A stretch of DNA of 64,000 bases from Bacillota bacterium (GCA_021828865.1 JAJZCW010000001.1:168961-232960); one strand, 5' to 3'. Shown: positions 17,682 through 26,473, numbered from the stretch's first letter. The notes: a model not told the origin generated them from the sequence alone. A program made the numbers and translations.

Positions 17682-18701
17682 ATGCTGCATTTCGTACCCG
17701 ACTTTGCCTATTTTGAACCAAATGCGCTGGAATATCCGATTGGCCAGGACATATACAAAAAAATGATCAAATTGGGTGTCCCTATCTCCTACACCACCAG
17801 CCACAATCGAATCACAGGCATCCCTGGGAAATCACCAAATGAGATCTACAAGAACGCAAAAAAAACACTGGTTGTTGGCGTAAGAAAAACCCTTGAATTC
17901 GACACTTCCAAGCCTTCAGCAGATTATGCACTCCCTTTATCCACAGGGTGCATGGGCCATTGCCATTATTGCTATTTACAGACCACACTCGGTGCCAGAC
18001 CTTACATTCGAGTCTATGTCAACATAGATGAAATTTTAGCTTCCGCCAAAAAATATATGGATGAAGGAAGTCCCCATATCACCACTTTTGAAGCGGCATG
18101 CACTTCAGATCCGCTCAGCACGGAATACATCACTGGCAATTTAGGCAGGACCATCACTTTTGTGGGAAATGAACCGCTTGGCAGACTTCGCTTTGTCAGC
18201 AAGTATGACGATGTGAGATCGCTGCTCGTGCTGCCCCATCGCAAACACACTCACGTCAGATTCAGCCTAAATAGTGAATATGTCGTACGACAGTTTGAGC
18301 CTTCTACTGCGAAGCTTGAGGCGAGAATGACTGCCGCAAAGTTGATTTTGCAAGCTGGTTATCAAACAGGATTTATTATCGCGCCGATCATACGTTATGA
18401 GGGGTGGCAGGAAGGATATCAACAATTGTTCGTGGCACTATCTCATTACATCGAAAAGGATGCTCCAGTCACGTTTGAACTCATTCAGCATCGCTTCACC
18501 AACGTTGCCAAAAAATACATACTGGAACGATATCCAAAAACAAAATTGGACCTAGACGAATCCACGAGAAAGTACAAACGTGGTAAATATGGGCGAGGAA
18601 AATGGATCTATCAACCACCTGAGGCAAACGAATTAGACCAACACTTGAGGCAACTCATCGACACCCATTTTAAAAACGCCACCATCGAATACTTTACCTA
18701 A
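17682..18701 (+). CDS. splB: Spore photoproduct lyase
   Basis: A radical SAM enzyme that directly reverses the thymine dimer (spore photoproduct) formed by UV in dormant spores. The cluster motif CMGHCHYC (CxxxCxxC) is present near residue 85, embedded in YALPLSTGCMGHCHYCYLQT. The downstream FEAACTSD segment supplies the conserved Cys region, and the protein ends EYFT as in Bacillus SplB. The ATG at 17682 lies five bases after AAAGGAGG and gives 339 residues, close to the 342 of B. subtilis; an upstream ATG (17643) has no such site. In B. subtilis the gene follows splA and is read by forespore sigma-G; no splA is found here. The terminator hairpin at 18712 follows. Confidence 0.95.
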   Translation: MLHFVPDFAYFEPNALEYPIGQDIYKKMIKLGVPISYTTSHNRITGIPGKSPNEIYKNAKKTLVVGVRKTLEFDTSKPSADYALPLSTGCMGHCHYCYLQTTLGARPYIRVYVNIDEILASAKKYMDEGSPHITTFEAACTSDPLSTEYITGNLGRTITFVGNEPLGRLRFVSKYDDVRSLLVLPHRKHTHVRFSLNSEYVVRQFEPSTAKLEARMTAAKLILQAGYQTGFIIAPIIRYEGWQEGYQQLFVALSHYIEKDAPVTFELIQHRFTNVAKKYILERYPKTKLDLDESTRKYKRGKYGRGKWIYQPPEANELDQHLRQLIDTHFKNATIEYFT

Positions 18702-18711
18702 CTTAATAAAA

Positions 18712-18733
18712 GCAGGGAGACGAGTCTCCCTGC
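18712..18733. terminator. Bidirectional terminator between splB and acnA
   Basis: GCAGGGAGAC pairs exactly with GTCTCCCTGC, most likely as a 9-bp stem with a 4-base loop. On the minus strand it is followed by TTTTATTAA, so it should stop acnA transcription; on the plus strand the following tract is only moderately T-rich. Confidence 0.75.
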
Positions 18734-18746
18734 CCTTCATTATCAT

Positions 18747-21464
18747 TTAGTTTTTCATCAAGTTTCTCAATACCATTTGGAGAATACCACCATTTTTAAT
18801 GTAGTCAACCTCAACGAGACTGTCTAGACGAACGGTTGCGCTGAACTTCACTTCAGAACCGTCTACGCGTACCGCACTGATGTGAATGCGCTGACGCGGT
18901 TGAAGCTGGTCATTGATTCCTTCCAGCGTCACCCTTTCAGAACCGGTGAGACCAAGGCTTCGCCAACTGGTTCCCGCATCAAGTTGAACCGGCAACACGC
19001 CCATTCCCACAAGGTTACTGCGATGGATGCGTTCAAAACTCTCCGCAATCACTGCTTTTGCGCCGAGCAAATAGGTGCCTTTTGCCGCCCAGTCGCGAGA
19101 ACTGCCTGTGCCGTATTCCTTCCCAGCAAAAATCACAGTGTCAACGTCAGCTTCTTCGTATTTCATCGCCGCATCATAGATAGGCATGACCTCATCAGTC
19201 AGGAAGCAGGTGGTAAATCCACCTTCTGTTCCTGGAGCCGCCTCATTGCGGATGCGCACATTGGCAAATGTACCGCGCATCATCACTTCATGATTACCGC
19301 GACGAGAGCCGTAGGAATTGAAGTCGAGAACGTCCACGCCTCTTGACTGTAAAAACAGTCCCGCCGGGCTCTTGGAGTTGATCGAACCCGCTGGTGAAAT
19401 GTGGTCCGTGGTGACAGAGTCACCTAAGAGTGCCAAAATTCTCGCATTATTTATAGGCTTCACAGGATCAAGTTGCTGTGTGAGTCCTTCAAAGAAAGGC
19501 GGTTCCTGAATATACGTTGATTCACGATCCCAATCAAACAATTCGCCTTCAGGAGTGGGAAGTGCATTCCAACGCTCATTAGCTTCCAACACGTTTTCGT
19601 ATTTTGCCTTGAAGAGTTCTGGCGTGACAAATGAGGCGATCGCATCTTCCACTTCCTTGCTGCTCGGCCAAATGTCGCGCAGGTATACCGGATGGCCATG
19701 TTGGTCGTAACCAAGTGGCTCGTTATAGACGTCAATGTCCACCGTGCCCGCGATAGAGAATGCAACGACAAGCGGAGGAGAAGCCAAATAATTGGCTTTA
19801 ATCAGCGGATGAATACGGCCTTCAAAGTTGCGGTTACCGCTTAAAATGGCAGCAACAGTTAGTTCGTTTTCACGAATCGCATCTTCCACTTCCGGAATGA
19901 GTGGTCCGCTATTGCCAATACAGGTAGTGCAACCATAACCTACTACATGAAATCCGAGTTCTTCTAGGTAGGGAATCGTCCCTGAAGCAGCCAAGTATTC
20001 CGTCACCACGCGAGAGCCTGGTCCAAGGCTGGTTTTGACATGTGGGCTACGCTTCAGTCCGCGTTCCACCGCTTTTTTGGCTAAAAGTCCTGCTGCTAAC
20101 ATCACAGAAGGATTGGACGTATTCGTGCAACTGGTAATTGCTGCAATGGTCAACGCGCCCGCTTTCATTTCTGAAATAAGGCCGTTTGCCTGCTTAACCG
20201 TTACCGATTGTTCGGCTTCCTCTTGTGTGACACCAAAGCCGCCTTCTTTCACGGACTTATGAAGCACACTTCGGAATTCGCTCTTCAAATCGGTCAGATT
20301 GACACGGTCCTGTGGGCGTTTTGGCCCAGCTAATGACGGCACTACGGTGGAAAGATCTAGTTCGAGTACATCAGAATAAATAGGTTCCGGCATATCATCA
20401 GTGCGGAATAGCCCTTGCGCCTTCGTATAAGCTTCAACCAATTGAATCTGTTCTTCACTTCGCCCCGTAGCGCGCAGATAATTGAGAGTTTCGTTATCCA
20501 CAGGGAAAAATCCCATCGTTGCGCCGTATTCAGGCGCCATATTAGCAATGGTGGCTCTGTCCGCTAGTGTCATGGAGCTAACACCAGGTCCAAAATACTC
20601 GACAAACTGGCCTACCACGCCTTTTTTCCGAAGCATATTCGTTACAGTCAGCGCAAGGTCTGTGGCAGTGGATCCGTCTGGAAGCTTTCCTGTCAAGCGG
20701 AATCCTACCACTTTCGGTGTGACAAAATATAAAGGTTGCCCCAACATACCAGCTTCCGCCTCAATGCCGCCCACGCCCCATCCCAATACCCCGAGGCCGT
20801 TAATCATTGTGGTATGGGAATCTGTACCCACCAATGAATCAGGGAATGCAATAAGTTCGTTCCCTTCTTCACGTACTTGGACAACAGGAGCCAAATATTC
20901 AAGGTTCACTTGGTGAACAATGCCAGTAGAGGGGGGAACTGCACGGAAATTTTCAAAGGCTTTCGTCGCCCAGTGTAAAAATTCATAGCGTTCTTCATTG
21001 CGCTTGAATTCGTAATTGGTGTTGGTTTCGAGTGCATCTTCGCGGCCAAAACTATCGACCTGTACAGAGTGGTCAATCACGAGGTCAACCGGAACCAGTG
21101 GATTGATTTTCTTTGGATCTCCACCGAGACGCTCCACCGCCTGGCGCAGTGCGGCTAAGTCAACAACCACTGGAACGCCTGTAAAATCTTGAAGCAAAAT
21201 CCTTGATGGCATAAAGGGAACTTCCTGATTTTGATCAGGGTTTTCCGCGTTCCAATTAGCGATTTGTTTCACATGGTCCTCTGTAATCACGTACCCATCC
21301 AATTTACGAAGCACGTTTTCCAGAAGGATTTTAATGGAGAAAGGAAGGCGATTGATGTTGCCAATCCCTTGTTCCTCTAGGCTCCCTAGCCTGTAATACT
21401 GATATGATTTACCCCCCACTTCCAAAACGGAAGCAGCATTAAATGGATTCTTGCCTACAGCCAT
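18747..21464 (-). CDS. acnA: Aconitate hydratase (AcnA/CitB type)
   Basis: Interconverts citrate and isocitrate in the TCA cycle using a 4Fe-4S cluster. Length (905 residues) and order fit the IRP1/AcnA class: cluster cysteines in SCTNTSNPS (about residue 437) and [11 protein letters not shown] (about 503 and 506), substrate-binding VDHSVQVD near 129, and the swivel domain with [13 protein letters not shown] and [14 protein letters not shown] near 780. Apo-aconitases of this class also bind RNA in Bacillus and other bacteria, which is known for the family but not testable here. Monocistronic; terminated by the shared hairpin with splB. The upstream region contains an 8-bp hairpin and a perfect 16-bp palindrome, candidates for regulation. 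Confidence 0.96.
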   Translation of the reverse strand: MAVGKNPFNAASVLEVGGKSYQYYRLGSLEEQGIGNINRLPFSIKILLENVLRKLDGYVITEDHVKQIANWNAENPDQNQEVPFMPSRILLQDFTGVPVVVDLAALRQAVERLGGDPKKINPLVPVDLVIDHSVQVDSFGREDALETNTNYEFKRNEERYEFLHWATKAFENFRAVPPSTGIVHQVNLEYLAPVVQVREEGNELIAFPDSLVGTDSHTTMINGLGVLGWGVGGIEAEAGMLGQPLYFVTPKVVGFRLTGKLPDGSTATDLALTVTNMLRKKGVVGQFVEYFGPGVSSMTLADRATIANMAPEYGATMGFFPVDNETLNYLRATGRSEEQIQLVEAYTKAQGLFRTDDMPEPIYSDVLELDLSTVVPSLAGPKRPQDRVNLTDLKSEFRSVLHKSVKEGGFGVTQEEAEQSVTVKQANGLISEMKAGALTIAAITSCTNTSNPSVMLAAGLLAKKAVERGLKRSPHVKTSLGPGSRVVTEYLAASGTIPYLEELGFHVVGYGCTTCIGNSGPLIPEVEDAIRENELTVAAILSGNRNFEGRIHPLIKANYLASPPLVVAFSIAGTVDIDVYNEPLGYDQHGHPVYLRDIWPSSKEVEDAIASFVTPELFKAKYENVLEANERWNALPTPEGELFDWDRESTYIQEPPFFEGLTQQLDPVKPINNARILALLGDSVTTDHISPAGSINSKSPAGLFLQSRGVDVLDFNSYGSRRGNHEVMMRGTFANVRIRNEAAPGTEGGFTTCFLTDEVMPIYDAAMKYEEADVDTVIFAGKEYGTGSSRDWAAKGTYLLGAKAVIAESFERIHRSNLVGMGVLPVQLDAGTSWRSLGLTGSERVTLEGINDQLQPRQRIHISAVRVDGSEVKFSATVRLDSLVEVDYIKNGGILQMVLRNLMKN

Positions 21465-21493
21465 GCGTTCTCCTCACTTTTCAATGATTTGAA

Positions 21494-21521
21494 CGAATGA
21501 TAGCGGAATCACCATCATTCG
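21494..21521. repeat. Inverted repeat in the acnA 5' region
   Basis: CGAATGAT (21494-21501) and ATCATTCG (21514-21521) are exact reverse complements around a 12-base loop, 30-57 bases upstream of the acnA start. Depending on the transcription start this is either in the leader RNA or an operator. Confidence 0.45.
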
Positions 21522-21534
21522 CTTTTTGCACATA

Positions 21535-21550
21535 AAACGAAGCTTCGTTT
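21535..21550. promoter_or_regulatory. Perfect 16-bp palindrome upstream of acnA, candidate operator
   Basis: AAACGAAGCTTCGTTT is fully self-complementary with no spacer. It lies about 70 bases upstream of acnA and 79 bases upstream of the divergent small gene at 21629. It does not match the CcpC box (ATAA-N7-TTAT) known for Bacillus citB. On the acnA strand a TATAAT sequence occurs further upstream, at about 21594-21599. Confidence 0.5.
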
Positions 21551-21628
21551 CACATGCTAGGAATAAGTTCCCCCAACTGTTCTAATACAAACGATTATAG
21601 CACATCCTGACGAAAGGAGCAGAAAGCG

Positions 21629-21865
21629 ATGATACAAAAAGACGATACCCAATCTGAACATTTTGTAGCTGATCCTGATGAAGAAGGAGTGAATCAATCC
21701 GCAAACGAAGATATTATCGAGGGAATGGAAAGAATGGCAGATGAAGGTGGGGGCGTAGTGATCGACCACAGCTTCCCTCTTGGAGAACCGATGTTGAGAA
21801 ATGACCTGGTTCGCACGAACAAGCCATCTGTCGATGATTATGATCCCGGCCAATTTGAATCATAG
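21629..21865 (+). CDS. Small acidic hypothetical protein
   Basis: A 78-residue hydrophilic protein, strongly acidic (many Asp and Glu), without Cys or hydrophobic segments and so probably soluble and partly disordered. It has a well-placed AAAGGAG about 9 bases before the ATG, and no plausible gene on the other strand. The family is not recognised. It is divergent from acnA and followed 101 bases later by another small gene. The sequence pattern, with short charged blocks and a C-terminal YDPGQF, looks like small Bacillales proteins of unknown role. Expression is inferred only from the ribosome site. Confidence 0.6.
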   Translation: MIQKDDTQSEHFVADPDEEGVNQSANEDIIEGMERMADEGGGVVIDHSFPLGEPMLRNDLVRTNKPSVDDYDPGQFES

Positions 21866-21966
21866 CCATCGAACTTTATAATAAATTGCGCAGGAGCTTG
21901 CCCCTATCGGTTCTCTCCAATTTTAAGTTTTTGTGATAGACTAGCTATCAAAAGGAGGGTACGATA

Positions 21967-22143
21967 ATGGGTTCGTTCCTGCGTTTTATATTGACATTGT
22001 TTCTTATCTATGTTGGCTTTGTCGTCGTCACTGCGGTGCTTTCGGTGTTGATCAAAGCAGCCTTATTCCTGGTCATCATCGCAGCTGCATATTACCTCTA
22101 TCATAAAGCGACGAGAGAAAGATTTCGCAGATATTTCAAATGA
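21967..22143 (+). CDS. Small membrane protein (58 residues)
   Basis: Short gene with a strong ribosome site AAAAGGAGGG seven bases before ATG 21967. The product starts MGSFLRFILTLFLIYVG and holds one long or two short hydrophobic segments (residues about 5-46), then a basic tail rich in Arg, Lys and Tyr (ATRERFRRYFK), consistent with an inner-membrane protein with its C-terminus in the cytoplasm. No family recognised. It lies between the acidic small gene and the EAL-protein gene on the same strand; 119 bases separate it from the latter's proposed start, with a possible structured leader between. Confidence 0.6.
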   Translation: MGSFLRFILTLFLIYVGFVVVTAVLSVLIKAALFLVIIAAAYYLYHKATRERFRRYFK

Positions 22144-22215
22144 TAAGTAATATCATTTCTTTACAAGAAAATCATTTTTTTTTAACTATTCAAGCGAAGG
22201 GCTATGTTAGGCTTA

Positions 22216-22241
22216 ACAGGTGACCAACCTGTAGCGACAGG
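22216..22241 (+). promoter_or_regulatory. Alternating hairpins in the leader of the EAL-protein gene
   Basis: Three short elements alternate: ACAGGT (22216-22221), ACCTGT (22227-22232) and ACAGG (22237-22241). The middle one can pair with the first or with the third, but not both. The RBS AAGGAG follows at 22251-22256. This is the layout of an attenuator or ligand-sensing leader, but it matches no riboswitch class I know, and the stems are only 5-6 bp. Confidence 0.35.
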
Positions 22242-22262
22242 CAAAGAAAGAAGGAGCATCGA

Positions 22263-23471
22263 ATTTTAAACGGTGTTTTATGGCATGGCTTTCGAACACA
22301 TCCCTTCGTAGATTGGGCAAAAAAATTAGCTGAATCCACGTCCATTCAGATCTTTTATTTTGATTTAATCGGATACCACCATTTGGTCAAAAGTCATGGA
22401 CAGTTCTCTGGTGACCAAGTTTTAAAAAAGGTGTATCAGTGCCTCTCTGATAGGGTACATAAAAATAAGTTCACACATATAGAACCGCTTTGGGATGATG
22501 CCTTTATTATCATTGCACCTGCTGAAATCGATCTTATGAGTTGGCTCAGTGATATAGAGCAAACCCCATTTATACTGGAAAATGGATCGATCCACCACAT
22601 CTCCTTTCATGCGGGAGTTTCATGGCTTTCACAATGGACAGGCCAACATAACGACTTTATATATTTACTTTATAAAGCCTTAATCCATGCAGCATCAATA
22701 GGTAAATCGAATACGGGTATAATCGATGGTAAATTAGCTCAATCTTTTGAACTTATCGTCTCAGAAAATTTGATTACTCCTTATTATCAACCCATCATTT
22801 CCCTTCAAAATAATATACCACTCGGATATGAGGCATTATCCAGAGGCCCTAGTGACCATCCACTACACATGCCAGGGCCACTTTTTGATTATGCTTATCG
22901 AATGGGTCAATTATTGGAACTTGAGCAAGTTTGCCGTAGAGCCGCGATCTATAACGCTACCATTCAAAATCAAGAATATCTCTTTTTAAACATCAACCCT
23001 CAAACATTAAATGATCCAAGCTTTGTTAAAGGAAAAACCAAAGAATGGGCTGCCGCCAAAGGTTTTAGTCCATCTCAAATTGTATTTGAAATCACGGAAC
23101 ACGAAGCAATTGCTGATTATGATACATTTCGCAAGACTGTGAATCATTATCGCGATCAGGGTTTTCTGATAGCGATAGACGATACTGGTTCCGGATATTC
23201 TGGACTTTTGACATTGGTTGAGTTAAATCCCGACTTTATCAAGCTTGATCGCGGACTGATAGCAGACATTAATTTCTCTCCCAGTAAGCAAGCGATGGTT
23301 GAAGCAATGGTCATGGTGGCAAAAAAAATTCATGCAAGAACAATTGCAGAAGGAATTGAAACAGAAAAAGAACTTGCCACGGTCAAATCCCTAGGCATTG
23401 ACTTTGGACAAGGATTCTATATGGGACGGCCAGAACCGTTTCCAGCCGCACCAATTTTCAATTTTCAATAA
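22263..23471 (+). CDS. Degenerate GGDEF plus EAL domain protein, probable c-di-GMP phosphodiesterase
   Basis: The C-terminal EAL domain (about residues 145-395) looks catalytically complete: GYEALSR, LFLNINPQ, FEITEHE, AIDDTGSGYSG, KLDR, AEGIE and QGFYMGRP supply the metal ligands and general base of c-di-GMP phosphodiesterases. Residues 1-140 fit a GGDEF domain whose active site reads LWDDAF instead of GGDEF, so cyclase activity is unlikely; such domains often bind GTP or c-di-GMP as regulators. The first ATG/GTG/TTG codon in frame is TTG 22383, which would cut the GGDEF fold in two. The frame stays open and protein-like upstream to AAGGAG (22251-22256), and the codon six bases after it is ATT (22263). 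I propose ATT initiation, 402 residues; a sequencing error is the alternative. No membrane segments are seen. Confidence 0.82.
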   Translation: MLNGVLWHGFRTHPFVDWAKKLAESTSIQIFYFDLIGYHHLVKSHGQFSGDQVLKKVYQCLSDRVHKNKFTHIEPLWDDAFIIIAPAEIDLMSWLSDIEQTPFILENGSIHHISFHAGVSWLSQWTGQHNDFIYLLYKALIHAASIGKSNTGIIDGKLAQSFELIVSENLITPYYQPIISLQNNIPLGYEALSRGPSDHPLHMPGPLFDYAYRMGQLLELEQVCRRAAIYNATIQNQEYLFLNINPQTLNDPSFVKGKTKEWAAAKGFSPSQIVFEITEHEAIADYDTFRKTVNHYRDQGFLIAIDDTGSGYSGLLTLVELNPDFIKLDRGLIADINFSPSKQAMVEAMVMVAKKIHARTIAEGIETEKELATVKSLGIDFGQGFYMGRPEPFPAAPIFNFQ

Positions 23472-23479
23472 CACCAACT

Positions 23480-24754
23480 TTATAACTTAGATACTTTTCT
23501 GGTCACCCAATTCAAAATTCTGGCTGATCCCTGATGGGCGTTTTTCAAAAGATATCTCCAACTTTTTGTCACAAAACCAGCTTTCGCGTCACTTTCTTTT
23601 GCATAAACAGGGACTTCGAGCACCACATGATTTCGAAGTCCTATTTCTTCTTTTCCTACCTCTTCCCCTTTGACGATTGGAGCGCTAGTCACTCTGGGAA
23701 TAAACTGAACGGTAAACGAACTTCCCTGTCCACTAGGCACATCAATCCACACATCGCTTTTTGGCGCCACTGCCAACTCTTGTTTCTGCGCATTCTTCAC
23801 GTAAAGCGGCGTTAACAGCGATTGGCTGGCGGATTGGATCTTCAAAGGTTTGAAATGATCGAATCCATAGTTTAACAAATTAGTAGTATCTTGAAATACA
23901 TTATTGAAAGAACTTGCATCCAGCACAACACTGATTAATCGATGACCGTTTCTCATTGCAGTTCCAGCAAAGCAATATCCGGCCTGATCTGTGGAACCGG
24001 TCTTCAATCCGTCAAGTCCAGGATACTGGCCCAACAATTGATCATAAGTATATCCATATTGACCAGGATGAATATACATGCCTGGTTCCTTTGCGTATTT
24101 TAGCACGACCGGATAATTTTCAATGAGATATTGTGATAATTTAGCAACATCATAAGCATTGGTATACTGTTCTGCATTTTGAAGTCCAGAAGCATTCACA
24201 TAATGTGTCCCTGTCAGTCCAAGTTGTTTCGCTTTTTGATTCATCATTTTGGAAAAATCTTTTTCATTACCAGCAATATCATCTGCAATAGCTACTGCCG
24301 CGTCATCTGCAGAAACGACATACATGTATTCAAGCATTTTAGAAAGTGTTATGGTTTCTGTAGGATTTAAATACGCCACTGAGAGACCTGGTGTTTTCGC
24401 CACTTGAAATGCCCCTTGACTCACTGGCACAATAGAATGAAGTGTCAACGAGCCCTTTTTGACAAGATCGAGCGCAATCACAGAGGTCATCAATTTGACA
24501 AGTGAAGCCGGATAATGTTTTTGTAACACATTCTTGGCATACAATACCTGCCCCGTTTTCGCATCGATTAATACTGCTGCAGGCGCTGAAACGGGGACAG
24601 CAGACACATGCAAATTCGCACTGATAGGCAACATAGAAGTATTATTATTGTTGGTTGGCTTGGGATCGCCTGTCTTCGCTAACGTGACAATTCCTGCGGC
24701 AACAACGACCACGACGATGGCGCCAATACCAAAAGTACGTCGAATTTTCCCCAC
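23480..24754 (-). CDS. D-alanyl-D-alanine carboxypeptidase, penicillin-binding protein 5/DacF type
   Basis: A 424-residue serine peptidase (S11) that trims the terminal D-Ala from peptidoglycan stem peptides outside the membrane. An N-terminal hydrophobic helix (residues about 7-26) serves as signal or anchor. The active-site motifs are SLVK (SxxK, near residue 84) and KTGST (near 251). The second motif, normally SxN, reads SADD near residue 149, so Asp replaces Asn. The C-terminal PBP5-C beta domain is present, and the last 30 residues could form an amphipathic membrane anchor. The GTG start follows AGGAGGATGTTAG. It is divergent from the quinone oxidoreductase gene and converges with the EAL gene only eight bases away. 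Confidence 0.9.
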   Translation of the reverse strand: MGKIRRTFGIGAIVVVVVAAGIVTLAKTGDPKPTNNNNTSMLPISANLHVSAVPVSAPAAVLIDAKTGQVLYAKNVLQKHYPASLVKLMTSVIALDLVKKGSLTLHSIVPVSQGAFQVAKTPGLSVAYLNPTETITLSKMLEYMYVVSADDAAVAIADDIAGNEKDFSKMMNQKAKQLGLTGTHYVNASGLQNAEQYTNAYDVAKLSQYLIENYPVVLKYAKEPGMYIHPGQYGYTYDQLLGQYPGLDGLKTGSTDQAGYCFAGTAMRNGHRLISVVLDASSFNNVFQDTTNLLNYGFDHFKPLKIQSASQSLLTPLYVKNAQKQELAVAPKSDVWIDVPSGQGSSFTVQFIPRVTSAPIVKGEEVGKEEIGLRNHVVLEVPVYAKESDAKAGFVTKSWRYLLKNAHQGSARILNWVTRKVSKL

Positions 24755-24800
24755 CTAACATCCTCCTGAACCAAGTTAACCGACTTAACTACAATGTTTC

Positions 24801-24808
24801 ATTATACA
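24801..24808 (-). promoter_or_regulatory. Extended -10 promoter element for the carboxypeptidase gene
   Basis: On the minus strand the sequence reads TGTATAAT, an extended -10 element with a perfect TATAAT hexamer, about 47 bases upstream of the GTG start. No good -35 is seen, which is common with an extended -10. Confidence 0.5.
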
Positions 24809-24867
24809 CGAAATTGAAGACGAGTCATTTCCAAAAAAATGATTCTGATCGAGATAGGGGGAACGAA

Positions 24868-25854
24868 ATGCTGGCAATTGGAATGAAGTCTTTTGGTGAA
24901 GCGGAAGTATTGGAACTCGTCGAAATACCTGATCCTATCCTTCATAAAGGGCAGGTCCGTGTTCGCGTTCTCGCCACTGCCTTAAACCGAGCAGATTTGC
25001 TACAACGGAAAGGAGTTTATCCTCCACCGCAAGGAGAATCGGAAATTTTAGGGCTTGAAATGGCGGGAGAAGTCATTGAGATTGGCGAAGGAGTTGATGA
25101 ATGGAGGATTGGCGAACTTGTTTGCGCCCTACTACCAGGCGGAGGGTATGCGGAACAGGTGGTGGTCCCCGCTGGCATGCTGGCCAAAATTCCTGATCAT
25201 ATGACGGCAGTGGAAGCAGCAGCAATTCCGGAAGTCTTTTTAACGGCCTATTCCAATCTCGTTTGGCTTGGCAGCATTAAAAGTCACGATGAGGTATTAA
25301 TTCACGCCGGTGCAAGTGGAGTAGGAACCGCATCTATTCAATTGGTAAGGGTATTGGGAGGTCATTCCTATGTCACTGTCGGCGCAAAAGAGAAACTTGA
25401 TTTTTGCCTTCAACTGGGTGCTAAAGATGGTGTGAATTATAAAGAGTCGTCATTTTTAGAGCAAGTCACTAAGTGGACAAGCGGTAATGGCGTTAACATC
25501 GTCATGGATTTTATTGGAGCACCCTACCTTCTCGACAACCTGAAAAGCCTCGCGATGGATGGAAAGCTCATTGTCATCGGAACCATGGGAGGTGCGGATG
25601 CCACTCACCTTCCTATGGGGCTGTTATTGGGACGCAGATTACAGATCTTGGGTACCGCGCTTCGCTCCCGTTCGCTCACCCAAAAAATAGATCTCACGAA
25701 AGAGTTTTGGCAATTTGCGACTCCCCTTTTTGAAAAGGGAGCATTAAAGCCCATTATCGACAGGGTTTTTCCGTTAAAAGAAGCGGCTGCCGCGCATCGA
25801 TATATGGAAAGCAATCAGAACATAGGAAAGATTGTACTAAGTGTCGAGAATTAG
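24868..25854 (+). CDS. NAD(P)H:quinone oxidoreductase / zinc-independent MDR family
   Basis: A 328-residue medium-chain reductase of the quinone oxidoreductase (PIG3/QorA) group. Visible: N-terminal GroES-like fold with NRADLLQRKGVYPPP, the nucleotide-binding stretch HAGASGVGTASIQL near residue 146-159, and VGAKEKLDFCLQLGA following the second beta strand. The zinc-ligand residues of alcohol dehydrogenases are absent. These enzymes reduce quinones or enones with NADPH and are often stress-related. Start chosen at ATG 24868 behind GATAGGGGGAA, not the TTG at 24814 which lacks a site. An alkyltransferase gene follows after 24 bases, suggesting co-transcription. Confidence 0.88.
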   Translation: MLAIGMKSFGEAEVLELVEIPDPILHKGQVRVRVLATALNRADLLQRKGVYPPPQGESEILGLEMAGEVIEIGEGVDEWRIGELVCALLPGGGYAEQVVVPAGMLAKIPDHMTAVEAAAIPEVFLTAYSNLVWLGSIKSHDEVLIHAGASGVGTASIQLVRVLGGHSYVTVGAKEKLDFCLQLGAKDGVNYKESSFLEQVTKWTSGNGVNIVMDFIGAPYLLDNLKSLAMDGKLIVIGTMGGADATHLPMGLLLGRRLQILGTALRSRSLTQKIDLTKEFWQFATPLFEKGALKPIIDRVFPLKEAAAAHRYMESNQNIGKIVLSVEN

Positions 25855-25878
25855 AAAAAAAGATCGGCGGGATCTCGA

Positions 25879-26436
25879 TTGAATAGAACTACTTCGGTTT
25901 ATTATGATGTGTATTTTTATCATGAATTGCCTTTCTACCTTGCATCCGTTGAGGACAAAATCATTGCGATCACCCTTGGCAACGAAACGTTAGTCGATAT
26001 GACAAAATGGCTACTTCGATTCTACCCGCAGACGGACTTAAAAAAAGAGCATCGCCCTTTTTATGAATTAAAGACGCAACTGGATGAGTATTTTGCAAGA
26101 ACTAGGCAGACATTTGATGTTCCTCTCCTCATGCATGGTACCGAGTTTCAAGTCAGCATATGGAATGCGCTGCGAACCATTGAGTACGGAAAAACGGTTT
26201 CCTACGAAGAAATTGCGGGCAAAATTGGTCGACGCAACGGTTTTCGCGCAGTTGGTGCCGCAATTGGAGCCAATCCTATAGGGATTGTCGTCCCTTGCCA
26301 TCGAGTCGTTGGGAAAAGCGGCCATTTGACAGGTTTTGGTGGAGGTTTGCAATTAAAGCGCGAACTGTTACAAAATGAAGGGATTGAATTGGAGGAAAAT
26401 CAGATGATGATGTCGAAACAGTCGAAACAGAGGTAA
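25879..26436 (+). CDS. ogt: Methylated-DNA--protein-cysteine methyltransferase
   Basis: A 185-residue suicide repair protein that moves alkyl groups from O6-alkylguanine to its own cysteine. The reactive site IVVPCHRVVG lies near residues 136-145. The upstream helix-turn-helix segment TVSYEEIAGKIGRRNGFRAVGAA, with its arginine finger, is intact, as is the C-terminal LTGFGGGLQLKRELL (substrate-binding loop). Typical Ogt/AdaB length. The start is TTG 25879, with only a weak GGCGGGAT site upstream. Second gene after the quinone oxidoreductase; the NlpC/P60 gene follows 37 bases later with its own ribosome site. Confidence 0.92.
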   Translation: MNRTTSVYYDVYFYHELPFYLASVEDKIIAITLGNETLVDMTKWLLRFYPQTDLKKEHRPFYELKTQLDEYFARTRQTFDVPLLMHGTEFQVSIWNALRTIEYGKTVSYEEIAGKIGRRNGFRAVGAAIGANPIGIVVPCHRVVGKSGHLTGFGGGLQLKRELLQNEGIELEENQMMMSKQSKQR

Positions 26437-26473
26437 AATTAGATGGGAACAATAGCATGAGGTGTAAAACGAA

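Noticed and set aside
22279..22333. ATG at 22279 followed by an A7 tract that could shift into the EAL frame
   Set aside because: The ATG is over 20 bases from the ribosome site, its frame encodes nothing recognisable, and the EAL frame itself continues upstream of the A7 tract with GGDEF-like sequence.
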